Assembly (NCBI GenBank): GCA_963773635.1
Contig: CAVZBW010000005.1
Span: forward strand, 2,232,001 to 2,296,000
Length of the DNA stretch: 64,000 bases
Reading direction: 5' to 3'
From: CAVZBW01 sp963773635
GTDB taxonomy: Bacteria > Actinomycetota > Acidimicrobiia > Acidimicrobiales > RAAP-2
Shown: piece after piece, positions 1-8,103 of the stretch
Position numbering within the stretch: position 1 is the stretch's first letter
How the letters are laid out: each line of letters begins with the position of its first letter
The notes under the pieces: model-generated
What the model saw: the letters and a program-made list of their open reading frames with translations, nothing else
What the model was told of the DNA's origin: nothing
Database searches by the model: none
Made by a program: the position numbers and the translations under genes

Positions 1-1
1 C

Positions 2-940
2 CGGTTCGTGCACATAGCCGTTGGTTATCCGGGCTTGAAGTTCCTCCCCGACCTCCAGGCGTACCGGCAGGAGCACAATGACTTCCGGCACGTGATGAAC
101 GCCTACGAGCCGCACGAGAACGTCTATCAGGACCTGCGGCACCGTCCGGGCACGGTGCTGCTCCGTGGCGGGGGGATAGTCGCCTCGCGGGTCCTCCAAC
201 GACTGATCGACGACCGAGACTTCCACGGTGCCCAGACCACGATCATCCACCTGTTCCGTACGTACATCACGGGATCCCACGGGCCGAGCATGTTCATGCG
301 GCGACGTGGTGCCGACGGCTGGGCCTATCAGGGCTTCAACTATCCCAAGGCCGTGTGGGGGGGACAGCTCAAGTCACGCATGCGCCGGCTCGAGGGTCAG
401 GACCGAGCCGATCTCTACAAGGTGATCGGTGGGACCAACACCCCTCGACGCAAGTTGTGGCAACAACAGCTGGCCCGTGGTCGTCGTCAGGGTTGGTACA
501 AGACCATGGTGGGCGAGGTCGACTCCGTCGTCCCACGAGAGCCCGAGGGAACAGTCACCAGGATCAAGACTCCCAACGGCTTGCTCGAGGTCCCGGCCGA
601 CTACGTCATCGACGCCACCGGACTCGAGGCCGACATCGGAGAGCACCGCCTCCTTGCCGACCTCCTGCAACACAGTGGTGCCGGCCGCAACCCGGTCGGT
701 CGCCTCGACGTGGAGAGGAGCTTCGAAGTCCGCGGTACGCGCAACGGCACGGGACGTATGTACGCGAGCGGGGCGTGCACCCTGGGGGGCTACTTTCCCG
801 GCGTCGACACGTTCCTGGGGCTCCAGATCTCCGCCCAAGAGATCGCCGATGATCTCATCGACCAGGGATTGGGGCGCCCCCTCGGTCCCGGTCGTTCGAC
901 CCTGCAGTGGCTGCGCTGGGCACGGAACAAGAAGATCTGA
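2..940 (+). CDS. FAD/NAD(P)-dependent oxidoreductase, C-terminal part (cut by window start)
   Basis: The frame is open from the first base of the window, so the true start lies upstream and only the last ~312 residues are seen. A VIDATGLEAD segment followed by a MYASGACTLGG...FLGLQISAQEIADDL tail resembles the C-terminal NAD(P)/FAD-binding part of flavin monooxygenases and dehydrogenases. The substrate cannot be read from the sequence. The gene ends 11 bases before a small membrane-protein gene and is probably co-transcribed with it and the FHA-domain gene. The flavoprotein assignment is moderate; a more precise family is not claimed. Confidence 0.6.
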   Translation, partial: RFVHIAVGYPGLKFLPDLQAYRQEHNDFRHVMNAYEPHENVYQDLRHRPGTVLLRGGGIVASRVLQRLIDDRDFHGAQTTIIHLFRTYITGSHGPSMFMRRRGADGWAYQGFNYPKAVWGGQLKSRMRRLEGQDRADLYKVIGGTNTPRRKLWQQQLARGRRQGWYKTMVGEVDSVVPREPEGTVTRIKTPNGLLEVPADYVIDATGLEADIGEHRLLADLLQHSGAGRNPVGRLDVERSFEVRGTRNGTGRMYASGACTLGGYFPGVDTFLGLQISAQEIADDLIDQGLGRPLGPGRSTLQWLRWARNKKI

Positions 941-951
941 GGAGCTGCGAA

Positions 952-1386
952 ATGGTCCCCACCCTTTCCGGACGCATCCAGACCAGGATCTTCACCCTGG
1001 TCGTCGTCGGTTCGATCTGGTTGCTCATCATCACGCCCGCCCTGCCCCAGGACGCCCCGTTGAACGAGATGTACCAAGCCACCTTCTTGGTGCTCGGCAT
1101 GGTCATCGCGCTGGGAGTCGGGTGGGAGTTTATCTACCACGGGCTGCAACAGTTCCGTTGGGAGAAAGACTGGCCCGCCCTGTTCGGGCTGCTCACGGGG
1201 ATCAACGAGGGCATCCTCGTATGGGTCCTCCTCAAGTGGGTCGTCCCCGACAGTGTCGTCAAGCCGAACGGGGCATCCTTCGTCATCGCCTTCGCCACCG
1301 TGTGGCTAGTGGTGTGGATGTTCGTCAACGGACCGATGCGCGTACCCTTCATCCACTGGAGGTTCCGCGGCGGGCGGATCATATGA
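952..1386 (+). CDS. Four-helix integral membrane protein, unknown function
   Basis: A 144-residue hydrophobic protein with about four predicted membrane segments (roughly residues 12-30, 42-62, 72-95 and 105-127) and a basic C-terminus ending RFRGGRII. The ATG at 952 is preceded by a GAGGAG-type ribosome binding site overlapping the stop of the previous gene, which decides this start over an in-frame ATG 45 bases earlier. It sits between a flavin oxidoreductase and an FHA/zinc-ribbon protein in one direction, so the three probably form an operon. I do not recognise a named family. Confidence 0.65.
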   Translation: MVPTLSGRIQTRIFTLVVVGSIWLLIITPALPQDAPLNEMYQATFLVLGMVIALGVGWEFIYHGLQQFRWEKDWPALFGLLTGINEGILVWVLLKWVVPDSVVKPNGASFVIAFATVWLVVWMFVNGPMRVPFIHWRFRGGRII

Positions 1387-1429
1387 CGGGTGCTGTCGAC
1401 GGGTCAGTACCCCATCACCGGGAGACGAC

Positions 1430-2815
1430 ATGACGCTGCATGATCTTCAGCTGCAGGTACACCCGGGCGATGGGATCGTCGCCAGCCTGGACACGGCCGC
1501 GGTCGTGTTGCCGGGGGAGGCTGAGCACCGGGACTTCGCCGAGAGACTCCTGGGCATCGTCCGGTCTGGATGCGAGCAGTACGGTCCCACGCCTGGCCGA
1601 CCGGTCATCCGCAAGCTCGCCGGCCTGGTGATGGGCGCCGAACCGGCGGAGGTGGCGCCATTTTCGGTCGTGGCCGACGCAGAGGACGGGCTGGCGATCA
1701 TGTTGTGCGGCTCCATGGAGCTCGAGCTGACCACCGACAGCGGTGAGGAGGCTCTCTCGGGACGCGAGGTGGCCACCTGGGTGGACCGCGTCATCCGGGC
1801 CCCCGTCCACCGCCTGGCCGTGTTTCCCACAGGGGGTAGGCCCGGCCGGCTCCACACAGACATAGATCTCCGCCTCGGGGTCGTGCTCGGAAGTGGCATG
1901 ACCCTGTCTCCCGCCGGGACGGCTGGCGATCGGCGCGGCCTGGCCGGGTTCGAGGCACCCCCGGTGCACGCCGTCACGGGTGGGCCACAGCCCGCCCCGA
2001 CCCGGGCGAGGTCACGAGGCTCGGCGGCGATCGGACCGCCTCGTGGCGAGCCACCCCGGGCACCCGAGGCCGATGCCGCGGAGGCGCCCGAGGCAGCACG
2101 CGTGGCCGATGCCCCAGAGGCACCCGAGGCGGCACGCGTGGCCGAGGCCACAGGCGCTCCGGCGCCGCCTCCGGGGCGCGTGCTTCCTCCCTTGAAGCGC
2201 CCTCCCCAGTCGAACCCCAAGGAGTCCAGCTTCGTCTCGATCGCCTTTGCTGAGCCATTGCCCGCCGAGGAGCTCCACCCGCTTCCGGTCGCCGGTGGTG
2301 GGCCAGCGGGCCCGGGCCCGGCCTCCGCGGAGCATGACGGACCCGTCGTGCAGGGGATCGTCTGCGCACGAGGCCATTTCAACGATCCCAATGCCCGGTT
2401 CTGCGCCCTATGCGGCATCGCCATGGTCCAACAGACGCACAACCTGGTCTCCGGTGCCCGGCCTCCCCTCGGCGTGCTGGTGCTCGACGACGGCGCGACT
2501 TTCGTGGTCGACGGGAGCTACGTCATCGGCAGGGAGCCGGAGGTGTCGGATCTGGTCCGCACGGGCCAGGCACGCCCGCTCGCCATCGACGACTCGAAGC
2601 GGCGCCTGTCCCGGGTGCACGCGGTCCTGCTCGTCGTCGACTGGGAGCTCCGCGTCGAGGATGCGGGGTCGCGCAACGGCACCCGGATCCTTCGCCCGGA
2701 TTCTTCGGATTGGCAGCAGCTCTCCCCCGAGGAACCCACCCCGATCGAACCAGGGACGCGTATCGGCGTAGGCGGCCGTGAGCTCGTGTTCGACTCCCAC
2801 TTCGGTGCCAACTGA
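1430..2815 (+). CDS. FHA-domain protein with zinc ribbon and Ala/Pro/Glu-rich linker
   Basis: A 461-residue protein. Residues 1-170 form an unrecognised globular domain; residues ~185-265 are a low-complexity Ala/Pro/Glu/Arg linker containing a duplicated segment; at ~305-325 is a CARGHFNDPNARFCALCG zinc-ribbon (four Cys); from ~345 to the end is a forkhead-associated domain with the phosphothreonine-binding signature (GRE, RLSRVHA, DAGSRNGT). FHA domains bind phosphothreonine peptides, usually from Ser/Thr kinase signalling. The zinc ribbon plus FHA layout is common in actinobacterial signalling and secretion-associated proteins, but no kinase or secretion gene is seen nearby. Role of the N-terminal domain unknown. 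Confidence 0.8.
   Translation: MTLHDLQLQVHPGDGIVASLDTAAVVLPGEAEHRDFAERLLGIVRSGCEQYGPTPGRPVIRKLAGLVMGAEPAEVAPFSVVADAEDGLAIMLCGSMELELTTDSGEEALSGREVATWVDRVIRAPVHRLAVFPTGGRPGRLHTDIDLRLGVVLGSGMTLSPAGTAGDRRGLAGFEAPPVHAVTGGPQPAPTRARSRGSAAIGPPRGEPPRAPEADAAEAPEAARVADAPEAPEAARVAEATGAPAPPPGRVLPPLKRPPQSNPKESSFVSIAFAEPLPAEELHPLPVAGGGPAGPGPASAEHDGPVVQGIVCARGHFNDPNARFCALCGIAMVQQTHNLVSGARPPLGVLVLDDGATFVVDGSYVIGREPEVSDLVRTGQARPLAIDDSKRRLSRVHAVLLVVDWELRVEDAGSRNGTRILRPDSSDWQQLSPEEPTPIEPGTRIGVGGRELVFDSHFGAN
2081..2149 (+). repeat. Two-copy 33-bp coding repeat (36-bp period)
   Basis: Two near-identical 33-base copies (2081-2113 and 2117-2149, three mismatches) encode the duplicated EAPEAARVADA-type segment of the FHA protein linker. 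The period is a multiple of three, so length changes would keep frame. Confidence 0.75.
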
Positions 2816-2902
2816 CAGCCGGCCAAGAGATGGCCAGGCCCGGAGGTGCTGTGGACGCTGCCGTCCCGATGCGTGCCCGAGGTGCTGGCGACGCTGGCGG
2901 CC

Positions 2903-4747
2903 CTATGCGTGTAAGTGGGAGCGGTCGGAGAGGGCCCGGTCGAGGTTGGCCGCCGCGCTGATCAGAGCCAGATGGGTGAAGGCCTGGGGGAAGTTGCCCA
3001 AGGCCTCCCCGGCCGGACCGATCTCCTCGGCGAAGAGGCCGACGTGGTTGGCGAACGTGAGCATCTTCTCGAAGACGTAGCGGCCCTCGCCGATGCGACC
3101 GGACCTGGTCAGGGCCTCGACGTACCAGAAGGAGCAGAGATTGAACGTGCCCTCCTCGCCGTCGATCCCGTCGGAGCCGTCCGTCTCGTACCGCCGGACC
3201 AGGCTGTCGGTGACGAGCTCCTCGCTGATCCGGTCGAGCGTCGCCAAGAACCGCGGATCGCTGGGTCCGGCGAACTTCACCAGGGGCATCACCAGCAACG
3301 AGGCGTCGAGTGCCGTGGTCTCCGGGTGCTGGACGTAGGAACGGCGAGACGGGTTCCATCCGGCTTCCTGCACAGCTGCATAGGCGCTGTCGGCAGCGTC
3401 GCGCCAGCGCAAGATGGGGGCGGGCAAGCCACGCTGGCGGGCGATCCTCATGGCTCGCTCAAAGGCCACCCAGGTCATCAGGGCCGAATAGGTGAACCGC
3501 CGACGGCCTCCTCGGGTCTCCCAGATCCCGTCGTCCGGTTGCTCCCAATGCTTCTCCAGCCAGTCCAGCTGTCGGGACAGCGCCACCCAGAGGTCGTAGG
3601 CAATGGGGTGACCGTGCTTGTTGAACAGGTAGACGGAGTCCATCAGCTCGCCGTAGATGTCGATCTGGAGCTGCTCGGCGGCGGCATTGCCCACCCGGAC
3701 CGGTCGCGACCCCCGGTAACCCTCGAGATGGTCGAGAATCATCTCGGGGACCTCGGGGCTGCCGTCGATCCTGTAGAGCACCTGCAGTCCCCGCTCCGGC
3801 GGCACCTCCCGGCACCGGTCTTCGAGCCAGTTCATGAAGGCGGCCGCCTCGTCGATGAAGCCCAGGCGCATGAGGCCGTAGAGGGTAAAGGCGGCGTCGC
3901 GGATCCACGTGTAGCGGTAGTCCCAGTTCCGTCCGCCACCGAGGAGCTCGGGAAGCGACGTCGTCGGTGCGGCCACCAGGGCACCGGTCGGTTGATAGAC
4001 GAGGAGCTTCAGCACGAGGGCCGAACGTTCCACCATCTCCCGGTAGCGACCCTGGTAGCGGGAGCGACGCAACCAACTTCTCCAGAAGGCGAGGGTCCGC
4101 TCGTACGCCAGCTCCGCTTCGTGGTCGACCATCGGGCGGATGCGGCCGCCCCATTCCAGGATGAGATCGACGCCTTCACCGGGACCCAAACGCAGCTCGG
4201 CCGTGGCCGCCGGGCCCTCGGCCGAGAGCCGGTGGGTGCTGCGGAGGACCATCTCGACGCCCGGCCCCCGGAAGAGGACGCCTCCGTGTTCGAGAGGATG
4301 GACGGAGTGCCCCGCCCGACCGAAGTCGAAGGCGGGGCGGCAGTCCACGCGGAACACGACGGTCCCTCGCACGGCGCGGAGCCGGCGGACGAGCACGTTG
4401 GAATGTGCGGAAACGAGCTGACCGCGGTCATGGGGGACCATGAAGTCGATGACCTCGCCGACGGAATGCTCGCCGAGGAACCTCGTCACCAAGATGTTGG
4501 AATCGGGCATGTACTGCTGCTTGGTCCTCAACGCATCGCAGGCGACGGAAAAGGCCCCGCCCCGCTCGGCATCGAGCAACGACGCGAAGACCGCAGGAGC
4601 GTCGAAACGCGGGAGGCAGCACCAGTCGATGGTGCCGTCCGAGGCTACCAGGGCGACGGTGTGCAGGTCGCCGATCACCGCATGATCCTCGATGGCGGGG
4701 TAACGCTCTGGATCCGGGTATGGGCGTCGGGACACCGGGTTGATCAT
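2903..4747 (-). CDS. Glycoside hydrolase family 15 protein (trehalase/glucoamylase-like)
   Basis: About 614 residues, typical for actinobacterial GH15 trehalases. The N-terminal part (PAIEDHAVIGDLHTVALVA...DGTIDWCCLPRFDAPAVFA) is the usual beta-sandwich start; the (alpha/alpha)6 barrel carries the GGRNWDYRYTWIRDAAFTLYG signature, an EQLQIDIYGELMDSVY segment and, near the end, an EEIGPAGEALGNFPQAFTH stretch holding the presumed catalytic base. Members hydrolyse alpha,alpha-trehalose or alpha-glucans; trehalase is the better guess for an actinobacterium. The ATG at 4747 is preferred over the one at 4846 because the latter would overlap the divergent NUDIX gene start at 4828. Confidence 0.88.
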   Translation of the reverse strand: MINPVSRRPYPDPERYPAIEDHAVIGDLHTVALVASDGTIDWCCLPRFDAPAVFASLLDAERGGAFSVACDALRTKQQYMPDSNILVTRFLGEHSVGEVIDFMVPHDRGQLVSAHSNVLVRRLRAVRGTVVFRVDCRPAFDFGRAGHSVHPLEHGGVLFRGPGVEMVLRSTHRLSAEGPAATAELRLGPGEGVDLILEWGGRIRPMVDHEAELAYERTLAFWRSWLRRSRYQGRYREMVERSALVLKLLVYQPTGALVAAPTTSLPELLGGGRNWDYRYTWIRDAAFTLYGLMRLGFIDEAAAFMNWLEDRCREVPPERGLQVLYRIDGSPEVPEMILDHLEGYRGSRPVRVGNAAAEQLQIDIYGELMDSVYLFNKHGHPIAYDLWVALSRQLDWLEKHWEQPDDGIWETRGGRRRFTYSALMTWVAFERAMRIARQRGLPAPILRWRDAADSAYAAVQEAGWNPSRRSYVQHPETTALDASLLVMPLVKFAGPSDPRFLATLDRISEELVTDSLVRRYETDGSDGIDGEEGTFNLCSFWYVEALTRSGRIGEGRYVFEKMLTFANHVGLFAEEIGPAGEALGNFPQAFTHLALISAAANLDRALSDRSHLHA

Positions 4748-4827
4748 GCCATTGTTGCTGCAGGGCAGTCCCAGGGTACGGCTGCAGAGCCTCCGACGGC
4801 TCGGAATGGCACGGGGAAGATCTCCCG

Positions 4828-5427
4828 GTGACCGCGCCGCCCTCATGGCTGGTCGGGTTGGCTCAGGCGACCCGGTCCGCGGCCGACCCCGATCCCGGCG
4901 ACGACAGGCCTCGAGCCGCGGTCCTCGTCCTCGTCTCGGGCGGTCCGGCGGCGGGGGACGGCACTCGGGGCGGACGCGGACCCCGGGTGCTCCTCACACG
5001 CCGGAGCCAGGGGCTTCGGACCTTCCCCGGCGCCTGGACCTTCCCGGGCGGCGCGGCGCAACGGGGCGATCTCGACGCCACCGCGACGGCCCTGCGGGAG
5101 GCGCAGGAGGAGACGGGACTCGCCCCGGAGTCGGTGACGGTCGTCGGGAAGCTGTCGCCACGCGCCGCCGGCGTCTACACGCTCACGCCGGTGCTGGGAT
5201 GGTCGAACGGCCCGGACCTCGCGGAGCCGCCCGACAGCGCGGAGGTCAGCGACCTGTGGTGGCCGGCGATCGGAGAGGTCGGGAGGCTCGTCGAGTGGGG
5301 TGCGCGACGGATGCCCGACGGCAGCGCGCAGGAGATTCCCCCGGCCACCCGTTCCATCCTCGCCGAGCTCGAGACCGCGTCCCGAGGCCGTCGGCCTCAG
5401 CCGGGCGACTCGTCGTCGGCGACGTAG
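4828..5427 (+). CDS. NUDIX hydrolase
   Basis: A 199-residue protein with a Nudix core whose helix reads REAQEETGL (around residues 92-100), matching the REUxEExGU part of the Nudix box. The upstream Glu of the strict box is not conserved at the usual spacing. The FPGAWTFPGG segment before it is typical of CoA-pyrophosphatase/NUDT7-NUDT19-like members, so a nucleoside-diphosphate-linked substrate such as CoA is possible but unproven. GTG start at 4828 follows a GGGGAAGA site. Its 3' end overlaps the convergent SnoaL-like gene by about 31 bases. Confidence 0.82.
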   Translation: MTAPPSWLVGLAQATRSAADPDPGDDRPRAAVLVLVSGGPAAGDGTRGGRGPRVLLTRRSQGLRTFPGAWTFPGGAAQRGDLDATATALREAQEETGLAPESVTVVGKLSPRAAGVYTLTPVLGWSNGPDLAEPPDSAEVSDLWWPAIGEVGRLVEWGARRMPDGSAQEIPPATRSILAELETASRGRRPQPGDSSSAT

Positions 5428-5795
5428 GGACGTCCCGGCCAGTAGGGCCACTCTTCGAATTCGCTGCAGCGCCCGTCGGGTTGCAGCCGTAGGACCCAGA
5501 GGTCCCGATACTCCTGGCGCACCGGATCGCCGTAGCGGACCTCGACCCGCACGACGGCCACGGGGCCGTCCACCGCGACGACCTCGGCGATGAGCGTGAA
5601 GACCTCGTCCGGACCGTCACGATCGCGCTCCCACATCCGGCCGATCGCCTCGAGACCCGAGACGGGCTCCTCGTAGGGAGAGTGCAGGTATTTGGCGTCC
5701 TCGGTGAAGAGCGTCGCCAAGGCCTGGGTGCCGGGAGCTCTCCAGGCGGCCTCGTACGCGTGGAGCCATCGGCGCAGCGCGGCGCGATCGGTCAC
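5397..5795 (-). CDS. SnoaL/NTF2-like protein
   Basis: A 132-residue protein of the NTF2-like cone fold (RWLHAYEAAW...LATLFTEDAKYLHSPYEEPVSGLEAIGRMWE, then alternating strands VRVEVRYGD and DLWVLRLQPDGRCSEFEEW). Such proteins bind small polar substrates or act as isomerases/hydrolases; the ligand cannot be told from sequence. The GTG at 5795 gives the family's usual start; upstream in-frame codons run into the divergent LLM oxidoreductase gene. Overlaps the 3' end of the NUDIX gene. Confidence 0.75.
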   Translation of the reverse strand: MTDRAALRRWLHAYEAAWRAPGTQALATLFTEDAKYLHSPYEEPVSGLEAIGRMWERDRDGPDEVFTLIAEVVAVDGPVAVVRVEVRYGDPVRQEYRDLWVLRLQPDGRCSEFEEWPYWPGRPYVADDESPG

Positions 5796-5862
5796 GGTGC
5801 CATGATGCCGGGCGACGGCACCGGGTCCCAACCCGCGATGCACGAGAGGCGAGGAGGCCACG

Positions 5863-6724
5863 ATGCGCTTCGCGTTTAAGACGGCCAACCACGACACCAC
5901 CTGGGAAGAGATCCTCGCGGTGTGGAAGGAGGCCGACGGCATCGAGCTCTACGAGTCCGGTTGGCTCTTCGATCACTTCTACCCGATCTGGTCGCCGAGG
6001 GGGAAGCCGGACCCCAATGGCCCGTGCCTCGAGGGATGGACGATGCTCGCTGCGCTCGCGCAGGCGACACAGCGACTGAGGCTCGGCACGCTCGTGACGG
6101 GCATCCCCTACCGGAACCCGGCGGTACTCGCCAACATGGCGGCCACCATCGACATCATCTCGGGCGGCCGTCTCGAGCTCGGTGTCGGGGCGGGGTGGAA
6201 CGAGGAGGAGTCCTCCGCTTACGGCATCGAGCTCGGCAGCCCCCGCCAGCGCAGCGACCGGTTCGAGGAGGCGTGCGCGGTCCTCGTCGGGCTGCTCTCG
6301 CAGCGGACCACGGACTTCGACGGTGCCTACTATCGGCTGGCCGATGCCCGCTGCGAACCCAAGGGTCGCCAGGCGCCTCACCCCCCGATCGTCGTCGGCG
6401 GCAACGGCGAGGGGCGCACGTTGCGCACCGCCGCCCGCTTCGCCCAGCACTGGAACTTCCTCGGGGGACCGCCCGAGGAGTTTGCCCGCAAGCGCGAGGT
6501 CCTGTACGCCCATTGCCGCGGAGGTCGGCCGGGACCCGGGAGAGATCACGCTCTCGAGCCACGTGTGGCTGGCCTCGGGCTCGGACGAGGATCTCGTCAA
6601 GACCGCAGAGCAGGTGGACGCCCTCTCCGGGGAGGGGTTGGACCTCGCCATCGTCTACCTGATGCCGCCGCTCTCCCCCTCCGTGATGGAGCCGCTCGCC
6701 CGGGTGCTCGAGCCGTTGCGGTGA
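5863..6724 (+). pseudogene. LLM-class F420-dependent oxidoreductase with apparent one-base insertion
   Basis: A luciferase-like (bacterial LLM) TIM-barrel protein. Frame 1 from ATG 5863 gives the N-terminal ~218 residues (FKTANHDTTWEE start; RLRLGTLVTGIPYRNPAVLA; GGRLELGVGAGWNEEE; PPIVVGGNGEGRTL), then loses homology. The last ~68 residues (AEVGRDPGEITLSS...VLEPLR) continue in frame 2 to the stop at 6724. Removing one C near 6517 restores a 286-residue protein, the usual length. Members use coenzyme F420 or FMN to reduce varied substrates. Because base composition is intact on both sides, a sequencing error is as likely as a real pseudogene. Confidence 0.8.
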
Positions 6725-6819
6725 CGGCCGCGACGACGCAGCCGATGGCAGCGGTCAAAGCGCCTGTGGGATCATCGCGCCGGATGGCAACCGTGCCGTC
6801 GAGCCCGAGGAGGTAGTCC

Positions 6820-8103
6820 GTGAGCAACGACCACGACGGACCGGCCTCGGGTCGTGCGGAGGCTGCCGGGGGCGGGCTCGGGGCGCTTCTCGGTCGGCGC
6901 ATCGTGCTCGGCGTCACGGGTGGGATCTCCGCCTACAAGGCGGTCGAGCTGTGTCGAAGGATGGTGGACGCCGGTGCGATCGTCGTCCCCGTGCTCACCG
7001 ACGAGGCGGGCCGGTTCGTCGGCGACGTGACCTTTTCCGCGCTGGCCTCCGAGCCGGTCCGCCACTCTCTCTTCGATGAGGCGGATCCCATCCCCCACAT
7101 CCGCCTCGGGCAGAGCGCGGACGCGATCCTCGTGGCGCCCGCCACCGCCCATCTGATCGGCCGATACGCTCACGGGCTGGCCGACGACCTGCTCTGTGCG
7201 ACGCTCCTCGCGACGCGCGCGCCGGTGGTGATCTGCCCCGCCATGCACACGGAGATGTGGGAGCACCCCGCCGTGATGGACAACTTGGAGGTGCTCCGGC
7301 GGCGGGGTGTCCACGTCGTACCACCGGGAGTGGGGCGCCTGGCCGGCGGGGACTCCGGTGCCGGGCGACTGGCCGAGCCGGAGGACATCCTGGCCGCGCT
7401 GGCGGCGACCCTCGTAGAAGCGGGGAGGGGCGACGGGCTGGCGCGCGACGACCTCGCCGGTGCGAGGGTGCTCGTCAGCGCCGGGGGCACCCGAGAGCCG
7501 ATCGACCCGGTTCGTTTCATCGGCAACCGGTCGTCGGGCAAGCAGGGTCATGCCATCGCCGACGAGGCGGTCGAGAGGGGGGCCGAGGTCATCTTGGTCA
7601 CGACGTCGTCGTTGCCCGTGGCGGCGGATATCGAGATCCTGAGGGTCGAGACGGCAGCAGAGATGGAAGAGGCGATCTCGCACCGCAGCGCCTCGGCCGA
7701 CGTCGTGGTGATGGCCGCCGCCGTGGCCGACTTCCGACCCAAGGCTGCGTCGGCGACCAAGATCAGCAAGGCCGACGGTGTACCGCACCTCGTGCTGGAG
7801 CCGACACCGGACATCCTGGCGGGGCTGGGCCAGCGACGAAGGCCCGGTCAGGTCCTCGTCGGCTTTGCCGCGGAGACCAACGACCTGCGCGACAGCGCCG
7901 CGGCAAAGCTCCGGCGCAAGGGCGTGGACCTCATCGTGGCAAACGACGTCTCGCAGCCTGGCGTCGGATTCGAGGGCGACACCAATGCCGTCGTGATCTT
8001 CGGTGCCGACGGGAGCGAACAGCGAGTCGGCCTCACCGACAAGCGGCTCGTGGCGCGGGCCGTGGTCGATGCGATCGTGCGCCGGAGGTCAGGCCCTGGG
8101 TGA
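6820..8103 (+). CDS. coaBC: Bifunctional phosphopantothenoylcysteine decarboxylase / phosphopantothenate-cysteine ligase
   Basis: A 427-residue fusion of the two enzymes that turn 4'-phosphopantothenate into 4'-phosphopantetheine in coenzyme A synthesis. The N-terminal CoaC flavoprotein half carries the RRIVLGVTGGISAYKAVEL start, the APATAHLIGRYAHGLADDLL FMN-binding stretch and the PAMHTEMWEHPA motif; the CoaB half starts near residue 210 (ARVLVSAGGTREPIDPVRFI, then NRSSGKQGHAIADEA) and includes FAAETNDLRDSAAAKLRRKG and the VANDVSQPGVGFEGDTNAV loop. GTG start at 6820 follows a GAGGAGGTAG site. The last 15 bases overlap the convergent WS/DGAT gene. Confidence 0.95.
   Translation: MSNDHDGPASGRAEAAGGGLGALLGRRIVLGVTGGISAYKAVELCRRMVDAGAIVVPVLTDEAGRFVGDVTFSALASEPVRHSLFDEADPIPHIRLGQSADAILVAPATAHLIGRYAHGLADDLLCATLLATRAPVVICPAMHTEMWEHPAVMDNLEVLRRRGVHVVPPGVGRLAGGDSGAGRLAEPEDILAALAATLVEAGRGDGLARDDLAGARVLVSAGGTREPIDPVRFIGNRSSGKQGHAIADEAVERGAEVILVTTSSLPVAADIEILRVETAAEMEEAISHRSASADVVVMAAAVADFRPKAASATKISKADGVPHLVLEPTPDILAGLGQRRRPGQVLVGFAAETNDLRDSAAAKLRRKGVDLIVANDVSQPGVGFEGDTNAVVIFGADGSEQRVGLTDKRLVARAVVDAIVRRRSGPG

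Noticed and set aside
2915..4831. Plus-strand frame of ~640 codons
   Set aside because: Complete antisense of the GH15 gene, with the composition of a shadow frame.
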